Source of the DNA: Acidobacteriota bacterium
GTDB lineage: Bacteria; Acidobacteriota; Thermoanaerobaculia; Thermoanaerobaculales; Thermoanaerobaculaceae
Assembly: GCA_027458945.1 (NCBI GenBank)
Contig: DAIDOU010000188.1
Location: 1 to 7,152 of the forward strand
DNA length: 7,152 bases
Direction of reading: 5' to 3'
Below are positions 1-4,690 of the stretch, piece by piece. Numbering within the stretch: the first letter of the stretch is position 1; the number at the start of each line of letters is the position of its first letter. A program made the translations under genes and the position numbers. The notes beneath the pieces were generated by a model, which worked only from the letters and a program-made list of their open reading frames with translations, was not told the DNA's origin and did no database searches.

Positions 1-1
1 G

Positions 2-1441
2 GGAGCGGCCGGCGGGGCGGCCGCGGGCGGGTCCCCGGCGGCCCCGGCGGGGCCGGTGGTCCCGGCCGAGGTCGGGGAAGACGCCACGCCGATCGCGGTC
101 GCCGGCGACGGCTGGCACGGGACGGTGGACCCGCGCGGCGCAGCGTTCAGCTCGCTGATCCTGGACGGCTACAAGGACGACCACGGCCAGCCGCTCGACC
201 TGGTGCGCGCAGGCGTGCCGGGGCCGCTGTCGATCGCCGCCGCCGGAGCCTGGAATGAGGCGCTGTACAAAGTGGAGCGCACGGCCGGCGGGGTCACGCT
301 GCGCTGGAGCGACGGCGCCGGCAACTGGGTGGAGAAGAAGATCGCGGCCGGCAAGGGGAAGTACGCGGTCGACGTCGAGGTGCGCGCGGGCGGGGCGCCG
401 GCCCGCGACGGCGTCGTCGTCGCGAGCGGGATCGAGAAGGCGCTCAAGGTGGATCAGCAGGGGCGGTTCGGCGCCGAGGGCGCGGTGGTGCGGCTCAACG
501 GCAAGGTGGAGCAGATCCTCGCCGCGAAGCTGGACGGCGTGCGCACGCTGCGCGGCGCGATCGACTTCGCCGGCGTCGAGGACCAGTACTTCCTGCTCGC
601 GCTGATGCCGAACGAGCCGCCGGTCGAGGTGCTGGTGGCCCGCCTCGGGACCGGCGCGACCGCGCTGCCGCAGACCGTGATCGTGGGCGCCGGCGGGGTG
701 GTGTCCGGGACGCTGTACGCCGGAGCCAAGGAGCGCAGCATCCTGCTCGGGTACGGCCGCGGCCTGGTGGACACCCTCTCGTTCGGCATTTTCGGCATCC
801 TCTCGGTCGGCTTCCTGGCGGCGTTGCGCTGGATCTACGGCTGGGTCGGGAACTGGGGCGTCGCGATCATCGTGCTCACGGCCGGGATCCGCATCCTGCT
901 CTTCCCGCTCAACCACAAGAGCGCGGTGGCGATGAAGCGGATGCAGGTGCTGCAGCCGAAGATGAAGGCGATCCAGGACCGCTACAAGGACCGGGCGAAG
1001 AAGGACCCCAACGTCCGCACCCGGATGAACCAGGAAGTGATGCAGCTCTACAAGGACGAGGGCGTCAACCCGATGGGCGGTTGCCTGCCGATGCTGGTGC
1101 AGCTACCGATCCTGTGGGCGCTCTACTCGCTGTTCGCCTACGCGATCGAGCTGCGGCAGGCGCCGTTCGTGTTCTGGATCCACGACCTGGCGGCGAAGGA
1201 CCCGACGTACATCACGCCGATCCTGATGACCGCCTCGATGGTGCTGCAGCAGAAGATGGCGCCGCAGGTCGGCGACCCCGCGCAGCGGCGGATGTTCATG
1301 TTCATGCCGTTCATCTTCGGCTTCATGTTCATGAGCTTCCCGGCCGGGTTGGTGCTCTACTGGCTGGTCAACAACCTGTTCACGATCGGGCAGCAGATGT
1401 TGACCGAGCGCATGATGACGACGGCGGCGCAGCCGAAGTGA
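2..1441 (+). CDS. yidC: Membrane protein insertase YidC (5' end missing)
   Basis: YidC/Oxa1 insertase, which inserts and folds inner-membrane proteins alone or with SecYEG. The frame is open to the left edge, so the first membrane segment is outside the window and the GTG at 56 is probably internal. The visible part begins with an Ala/Gly/Pro linker (to about base 70), then a periplasmic beta-rich domain of about 220 residues typical of Gram-negative YidC. The conserved core follows. Counting from base 56, membrane segments lie near residues 243-263, 267-285, 343-367, 385-400 and 413-445. Arg279 in TAGIRILLFPLNHKS matches the conserved hydrophilic-groove arginine. NPMGGCLPMLVQLPILWALY and FPAGLVLYWLVNN are family signatures. 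The Met/Phe-rich run at 413-428 lies in the last membrane segment. The short C-terminus ends in a stop that overlaps rsmG by four bases, implying coupled translation. Identity is certain; only the N-terminus is unknown. Confidence 0.96.
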   Translation, partial: GAAGGAAAGGSPAAPAGPVVPAEVGEDATPIAVAGDGWHGTVDPRGAAFSSLILDGYKDDHGQPLDLVRAGVPGPLSIAAAGAWNEALYKVERTAGGVTLRWSDGAGNWVEKKIAAGKGKYAVDVEVRAGGAPARDGVVVASGIEKALKVDQQGRFGAEGAVVRLNGKVEQILAAKLDGVRTLRGAIDFAGVEDQYFLLALMPNEPPVEVLVARLGTGATALPQTVIVGAGGVVSGTLYAGAKERSILLGYGRGLVDTLSFGIFGILSVGFLAALRWIYGWVGNWGVAIIVLTAGIRILLFPLNHKSAVAMKRMQVLQPKMKAIQDRYKDRAKKDPNVRTRMNQEVMQLYKDEGVNPMGGCLPMLVQLPILWALYSLFAYAIELRQAPFVFWIHDLAAKDPTYITPILMTASMVLQQKMAPQVGDPAQRRMFMFMPFIFGFMFMSFPAGLVLYWLVNNLFTIGQQMLTERMMTTAAQPK

Positions 1442-2058
1442 AGCGGAGGCGGGGAGCGAGCCGGGCAACCTGGGCGGCGCGTCTCGCCGCCGAGGGGACG
1501 GCTCCGGAACTCGCGGAGCGGCTCGCGCGCTACCTCGAGCTCCTCGTGCAGTGGGGCGAGGTGGTGGACCTGTACGGCGGCGCTAAGCCGGCCGGCCTGC
1601 TGACCGGCCTGGTGCGCGACGCGCTCGCGGCGCGGCCGTGGCTCCCCGAGAGCGGCACCCTCATCGACATCGGCAGCGGCAACGGGTTTCCCGTGGTGCC
1701 GCTGCTCGTGGCCCGGCCGGGCGTGCGCGGGGTGCTGCTGGAACCGCGCGAGCGCCGCTGGGCGTTCCTCAAGGAAGTCGTGCGGGAGCTCGGGCTCGCC
1801 GCCGAGGTGCGGCGTGAGCGGGTGGCCGACCACCCCGGGGCCGGCTACGACGCGGCCACGGTGCGCGGCGTCGGGCTCGAGGTGTGGTGGCCGCACGCGA
1901 CGCGCCTCGTGCACGAGGGCGGCACCTGGATGTGGTGGACGAACGCGGACAACGCCGCCGCGTTGGCCGCCAGGGTGCCGGAGGGGCGTGTGCTACCCTG
2001 CGCGCTGGCGAACCCCGCAGGTGGCGTGCTGGCGGTCTGGCGCCGATGTTTCACGTGA
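1438..2058 (+). CDS. rsmG: Divergent 16S rRNA (guanine-527-N7) methyltransferase RsmG
   Basis: Predicted SAM-dependent methyltransferase for the N7 position of G527 in 16S rRNA (also called GidB). The start is the GTG inside the yidC stop (GTGA overlap). This gives 206 residues, close to the usual length of about 205-240. The SAM-binding loop DIGSGNGFP is at residues 77-85. An acidic residue at the end of the next strand (E102 in LLEPRERRWAFLKE) fits the Rossmann fold and reads like RsmG. Other family landmarks are changed: the usual Asn-Leu-Thr and His-x-x-Asp-Ser stretch after the first Trp is replaced by VDLYGGAKPAGLLTGLVRDAL, the Ser-Arg-Ala motif by VRG (142-144), and the Lys-Gly motif after the Gly-Gly turn by GGTWMWWTN (161-169). 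The position just before parAB is typical of rsmG. The last codons (Cys-Phe-Thr-stop) are spelled by parS. The family call is likely; retained activity is uncertain. Confidence 0.82.
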   Translation: MKRRRGASRATWAARLAAEGTAPELAERLARYLELLVQWGEVVDLYGGAKPAGLLTGLVRDALAARPWLPESGTLIDIGSGNGFPVVPLLVARPGVRGVLLEPRERRWAFLKEVVRELGLAAEVRRERVADHPGAGYDAATVRGVGLEVWWPHATRLVHEGGTWMWWTNADNAAALAARVPEGRVLPCALANPAGGVLAVWRRCFT

Positions 2059-2062
2059 AACA
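2047..2062. promoter_or_regulatory. parS: parS centromere site (perfect 16-bp palindrome)
   Basis: The 16 bases TGTTTCACGTGAAACA form a perfect inverted repeat and match the known bacterial chromosomal parS consensus at every position. ParB binds this site, loads CTP and spreads as a sliding clamp. The site lies across the rsmG stop codon (TGA 2056-2058) and 13 bases before the chosen parA start, so it is positioned to nucleate the partition complex and perhaps affect parAB expression. I saw no second copy in the window. Confidence 0.95.
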
Positions 2063-2066
2063 TTCC

Positions 2067-2070
2067 GGAG
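2067..2070 (+). promoter_or_regulatory. Ribosome binding site for parA (favours TTG start)
   Basis: GGAG sits five bases before the TTG at 2076. The in-frame ATG at 2046 has only a weak GGCGGT-like stretch upstream. This spacing is the main reason for preferring TTG as the parA start. Confidence 0.6.
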
Positions 2071-2075
2071 AACTC

Positions 2076-2864
2076 TTGAAGAATCAAAGGGTTATCGCGA
2101 TCGCAAACCAGAAAGGCGGGGTCGGCAAGACGACCACCGTGATGAACCTCGGGGCGGCGCTCGCCGCCTGCGAGCAGACGGTGCTCGTGCTCGACCTGGA
2201 TCCGCAGTGCAACTGCTCCTCCGGCCTCGGCTGGTCGGGGGACGGCCCCTCCTCCTACGAGGTGCTCGAGGGGCTGGTGCCGATGCGCGAGGCGCTGGCC
2301 GCGACGCGCTTCCCCGGCCTCGACCTGCTCCCCGCCCGGCGCGACCTGGTCGGGGCGGAAGTCGAGCTGCTCGGCGAGAGCGACCGCAGCGAGCGGCTGC
2401 GGCAGGCGCTGGCGTCGTCGCCGACCGACCACCGCTGGGTGCTGATCGACTGCCCGCCGTCGCTCGGCCTGCTCACGCTCAACGCGCTGGTGGCCGCCGA
2501 CGCGGTCCTCATCCCGATCCAGTGCGAGTACTTCGCGCTCGAGGGGGTGAGCGAGCTGATGCGCACGCTCGACCGCGTGCGGGCGGCGTGGAACCCGGAG
2601 CTGGCGGTCGAGGGGGCGGTGCTGACGCTGTACGACGACCGCGTGAGCCTGGCACGGCAGGTGGTGGACGAGGTTCGGCGCTTCTTCGGGGAGGTGGCGT
2701 TCGCCACGATCATCCCGCGCAACGTCCGTCTCGCGGAGGCGCCGTCGTTCGGGAAGACGATCCTGGAGTACGACATCCGCAGTCGCGGGGCGCAGGCGTA
2801 CCTGAGCCTGGCCGAGGAGCTGCTGCGGCGACGGGGGACGCATGAAGCGGTCCGCGTTGGGTAA
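2076..2864 (+). CDS. parA: Chromosome partitioning ATPase ParA (Soj)
   Basis: ParA/Soj/MinD-type ATPase that binds DNA non-specifically as an ATP dimer and, stimulated by ParB, moves origin regions apart. From the TTG start it has 262 residues, the size of short chromosomal ParAs without an N-terminal regulatory domain. The deviant Walker A motif KGGVGKTTT is at residues 13-21 behind the classic lead RVIAIANQ. The Walker A' strand LDLDPQCN is at 39-46, where Cys45 replaces the usual Gly of DPQGN. The Walker B strand ends at D125 in LIDCPPSLGLLTLNAL, followed by ADAVLIPIQCEYFALEG, a ParA hallmark. TTG is preferred as the start because of the GGAG and because the reading then begins as ParAs usually do. 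The ATG at 2046 would add ten residues beginning MFHVKH, translated from parS. The gene follows rsmG by 17 bases and overlaps parB by 23 bases, so expression with parB is expected. Confidence 0.96.
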   Translation: MKNQRVIAIANQKGGVGKTTTVMNLGAALAACEQTVLVLDLDPQCNCSSGLGWSGDGPSSYEVLEGLVPMREALAATRFPGLDLLPARRDLVGAEVELLGESDRSERLRQALASSPTDHRWVLIDCPPSLGLLTLNALVAADAVLIPIQCEYFALEGVSELMRTLDRVRAAWNPELAVEGAVLTLYDDRVSLARQVVDEVRRFFGEVAFATIIPRNVRLAEAPSFGKTILEYDIRSRGAQAYLSLAEELLRRRGTHEAVRVG

Positions 2865-3681
2865 GGGGATCGCGGCGCTGATCCCGGAGGCGGCGACGCT
2901 GCGTCCGGGCGCGGTGACCGAGGTGCCGATCGGCGAGATCCGCCCCAACCCGCTGCAGCCGCGGCGGCAGTTCGCCGCGGCCGCGCTCGAGGAGCTGGCG
3001 GACTCGATCCGCCGGCACGGCCTGCTGCAGCCGGTCGTCGTGAACCGGGCGGCGGCCGGCGGGTACGAGCTGATCGCCGGCGAGCGGCGGTGGCGGGCGT
3101 GCCGGCTCGCGGGCCTGGAGCGCATCCCGGTGGTCGTGCACGAGGCGGTGCCGGACGCGGACCAGCTCGCCCTCGCCCTGATCGAGAACCTGCAGCGCGA
3201 GGACCTGACGCCGATCGAGGAAGCGCGGGCGTACCACCACCTGCGCAGCGAGCTCGGCCTGTCGCAGGAGGAGATCGCGGCGCGCGTTGGCAAGGACCGC
3301 TCGACGGTCGCCAACGCGCTGCGGTTGCTGCAGCTGCCGCTGGCGTTGCAGGAGATGGTGGATGCCGGGGAGCTCTCGGCCGGGCATGCGCGCGCGCTCG
3401 TCGGCGTCCACGACGGCGACCGCGGGGAGGCGATCGGGCGGCGCTGCGCCCGCGAGGGGTGGAGCGTGCGCGAGCTCGAGCGGCGGCTGCAGCCGCCGGC
3501 GCGCCGGCCGGCGCGGCCGGCCGACCCGGAGACGGAAGCGGCGGCCGAACGGCTGGCGCTCGCGCTCGGCGTCCGGGTCGAGATCAACCGGCGCCGGCGC
3601 GGCGGCGAGATCCGCCTGCGGTTCGCGAGCGAGGAGGAGCTGATCCGGCTCTTCCGGGCGCTCGCCGGGGAGAGGCGATGA
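2842..3681 (+). CDS. parB: Chromosome partitioning protein ParB (Spo0J), CTP-dependent clamp
   Basis: ParB binds parS, hydrolyses CTP and slides along neighbouring DNA to build the partition complex that ParA moves. It has 279 residues, normal for chromosomal ParB. The N-terminus (MKRSALGKGIAALIP) resembles the ParA-stimulating tail, which usually carries a conserved LGKGL-type motif. The ParB/Srx nucleotide domain shows GLLQPVVV (60-67), GERRWRA (80-86) and ENLQREDLTPIEEA (115-128), the CTP-binding boxes. The helix-turn-helix that reads parS covers about 140-165 (LSQEEIAARVGKDRSTVANA). A Pro/Arg/Ala linker (about 216-228) leads to a C-terminal dimerisation domain of about 50 residues. The ATG at 2842 lies inside the end of parA and has a GGGGGA-type ribosome site. 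The stop overlaps the bactofilin start. All key boxes look intact. Confidence 0.97.
   Translation: MKRSALGKGIAALIPEAATLRPGAVTEVPIGEIRPNPLQPRRQFAAAALEELADSIRRHGLLQPVVVNRAAAGGYELIAGERRWRACRLAGLERIPVVVHEAVPDADQLALALIENLQREDLTPIEEARAYHHLRSELGLSQEEIAARVGKDRSTVANALRLLQLPLALQEMVDAGELSAGHARALVGVHDGDRGEAIGRRCAREGWSVRELERRLQPPARRPARPADPETEAAAERLALALGVRVEINRRRRGGEIRLRFASEEELIRLFRALAGERR
3481..3515. repeat. Two adjacent perfect palindromes inside parB
   Basis: Bases 3481-3498 are a perfect 18-bp palindrome centred on CTGCAG, and 3500-3515 a perfect 16-bp palindrome centred on CCGGCCGG. An 8-bp GGCCGGCC follows at 3515-3522. They lie in the codons for the end of the helical domain and the Pro/Arg/Ala linker of ParB. 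Strong hairpins are possible in DNA or mRNA. The GC-rich codons of such a linker tend to make palindromes by chance, so a function is not claimed. Confidence 0.5.
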
Positions 3682-4037
3682 AGAAAGGGCAGGGAACGCT
3701 CAACGGCTTCCTCGACCAGGGGTGCGCGATCCGCGGCGACGTGGTGTTCGCCGATCTGCTGCGCGTGCACGGCCAGGTCAACGGAACGGTGTCGAGCGAG
3801 CACGAGTTGCTGGTCGGCGAGGGCGGCGTGGTCGAGGGCGAGATCACGGTCGGGCGCCTGGTGGTGGCCGGCACGGTCAAGGGCACGGTGCGCGTCAGCG
3901 ACCGTCTCATGGTCCACGGGACCGGCCGGGTGCTGGCCGAGGTTTTCGCACCGATGCTGATCGTCGATGAGGGCGGGGTGCTCGAGGGCGAGGTGCACAT
4001 GACGCGACCCGACAAGCCGGCAGAGCCATCCACTTGA
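3678..4037 (+). CDS. Bactofilin family cytoskeletal protein
   Basis: Small bactofilin (formerly DUF583) that polymerises without nucleotide into filaments or sheets and anchors other proteins to cell sites. The 119 residues start at the ATG overlapping the parB stop (ATGA). The body, about residues 10-112, is a series of short repeats with the spacing of a right-handed beta-helix: GCAIRGDVVF, LLRVHGQVNGTVSS, LLVGEGGVVEGEITV, LVVAGTVKGTVRV, LMVHGTGRVLAEVF, LIVDEGGVLEGEV. Short polar tails flank it (MKKGQGTLNGF and TRPDKPAEPST). I see no membrane segment or fused domain, so it should be cytosolic. Bactofilins next to parAB are known; in Myxococcus xanthus bactofilins position ParABS with the help of PadC. 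A role here in placing ParA/ParB or origins is inferred from context. The family call is strong. Confidence 0.92.
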   Translation: MKKGQGTLNGFLDQGCAIRGDVVFADLLRVHGQVNGTVSSEHELLVGEGGVVEGEITVGRLVVAGTVKGTVRVSDRLMVHGTGRVLAEVFAPMLIVDEGGVLEGEVHMTRPDKPAEPST

Positions 4038-4062
4038 CACCGGACTCAGAACCGATTAGCGT
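4034..4062 (+). promoter_or_regulatory. Likely sigma-70 type promoter for the fur-family gene
   Basis: A perfect -35 TTGACA (4034-4039) is followed after 17 bases by TAGCGT (4057-4062), which keeps the T, A and final T that matter most in a -10 element. Transcription would start near 4069 and leave a leader of about 30 bases. The -35 overlaps the bactofilin stop codon. I found no clear Fur-box palindrome beside it. Confidence 0.5.
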
Positions 4063-4091
4063 GGCCCCCGGGTGAAATTGAGACGCGCATC

Positions 4092-4097
4092 AGGAGG
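4092..4097 (+). promoter_or_regulatory. Strong ribosome binding site for the fur-family gene
   Basis: AGGAGG is a full match to the Shine-Dalgarno core. It is two bases from the ATG at 4100 and five from the ATG at 4103. The second distance is the workable one, so 4103 is preferred as the start. Confidence 0.75.
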
Positions 4098-4102
4098 CCA
4101 TG

Positions 4103-4537
4103 ATGAAGCGAGCCGAGAAGTTCTTCATCCAGTATCTGCGTGACAACAACCTGAAGGTGACGAAAGAGCGGCTCATGCTCCTCGATGAGCTGTTCGAATC
4201 CACCGGGCACCTCGACGCCGACTCACTCCTCTTCCAACTGCGCCACCAGGGGAAGCGGGTCTCGCGGGCGACGATCTACCGCACCCTCGACCTGCTGGTG
4301 CAGTGCGGCCTGGCGCGCAAGTCGCGCCTCGGGCGCGAGCACTACGTCTACGAGCGCGTGACGCCGGGCAAGCGGCACGACCACATGGTGTGCACCGGCT
4401 GCGGCAAGATCATCGAGTTCTACGACTCCGACCTCGACGAGCGCCAGCGCGAGGTGTGCATGGAGCACGGCTTCCGCCCCACCTTCTACAGCCTGCAGAT
4501 CCAGGGGCTGTGCGCCGAGTGCCAGGACAGCGAGTAG
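4103..4537 (+). CDS. Fur family transcriptional regulator
   Basis: Metal-responsive winged-helix repressor of the Fur superfamily, 144 residues, a usual length. The N-terminal DNA-binding domain contains LKVTKERLMLLDELFE, GHLDADSL (H36) and the recognition stretch RVSRATIYRTLDLLVQCGL (about 52-70). The dimerisation domain carries HDHMVCTGCGKIIEF (H92, H94, C97, C100, E105) and GLCAEC (C137, C140). The two CxxC pairs form the structural zinc site. H36, E84, H92, H94 and E105 match the regulatory metal site of Fur. Glu rather than Asp at 105 fits Fur better than peroxide-sensing PerR. The His that E. coli Fur has in its NHSLYLYG segment is Tyr129 here (TFYSLQIQG). An ATG one codon earlier (4100) is possible but too close to the AGGAGG. 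It has its own promoter and no visible iron-transport neighbours, so iron, zinc or manganese specificity cannot be fixed. Confidence 0.93.
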   Translation: MKRAEKFFIQYLRDNNLKVTKERLMLLDELFESTGHLDADSLLFQLRHQGKRVSRATIYRTLDLLVQCGLARKSRLGREHYVYERVTPGKRHDHMVCTGCGKIIEFYDSDLDERQREVCMEHGFRPTFYSLQIQGLCAECQDSE

Positions 4538-4555
4538 TCAGCCAGAGGCGTCAAA

Positions 4556-4651
4556 GGGAAGAGGGTAGAAGCTAGAAGGTAGAAGGTAGAAGAACGACGA
4601 AGACCGGGTGTTCCTGTCTTCCCTCTTCCCTCTACCCTCTCACCTCTTCCC
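4556..4651. repeat. Purine/pyrimidine inverted repeat between convergent genes; possible two-way terminator
   Basis: GGGAAGAGGGTAGA (4556-4569) can pair with TCTACCCTCT (4631-4640) and TCTTCCC (4645-4651), with a four-base bulge. This leaves a long inner loop of about 60 bases that has further weak pairing. Bases 4617-4652 are 34 of 36 pyrimidines with no G. The element fills most of the spacer between the ends of the fur-family gene and tyrS, where a shared terminator would sit, but there is no clean U-tract. Confidence 0.5.
4566..4593. repeat. Four tandem copies of a 7-bp repeat (TAGAAGG type)
   Basis: TAGAAGC, TAGAAGG, TAGAAGG and TAGAAGA follow one another without gaps, differing only in the last base. 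The tract is much richer in A and T than the surrounding DNA. It forms part of the left arm and loop of the larger inverted repeat. A small minisatellite or part of a dispersed intergenic repeat family is the likely explanation. Confidence 0.85.
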
Positions 4652-4690
4652 TGACCATCTGCAACTCTCCGCCCGTCATTTCGCAGGGGC

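Noticed and set aside
1292..1339. Repeated ATGTTC units as a DNA repeat or slippage site
   Set aside because: They encode the Met/Phe-rich last membrane segment of YidC, where the family normally has such residues, and the frame is intact.
1081..1437. Upstream extension of the rsmG frame inside yidC
   Set aside because: This stretch overlaps the conserved YidC core and its product is Asp/Arg/Ala-rich without RsmG similarity. RsmG begins at the GTG overlapping the yidC stop.
1991..1999. Extended -10-like TGCTACCCT as an internal promoter for parAB
   Set aside because: No -35 at a workable distance (the nearest TTGGCC is 25 bases away), and it lies within rsmG coding sequence. Too weak to claim.
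1814..2845. Plus-strand 343-codon frame across rsmG and parA
   Set aside because: Arg/Ala/Gly-rich shadow in another frame of two clear genes, with no domain signatures.
1845..4040. A 731-codon open frame on the minus strand across rsmG, parA, parB and the bactofilin
   Set aside because: It is antisense to four recognisable proteins. Its product is low-complexity Arg/Ser/Ala/His-rich, as expected from GC-rich DNA read in the wrong frame. Its MFHVKH stretch is only the parS palindrome read backwards.
4072..4079. GTGAAATT as a second parS half-site before the fur-family gene
   Set aside because: Only six of eight bases match and there is no matching left half.
4063..4099. Fur box autoregulatory operator in the leader
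   Set aside because: No AT-rich GATAAT-type palindrome is present. The TGA...TCA ends around 4073-4092 are too short and imperfect to support an operator.
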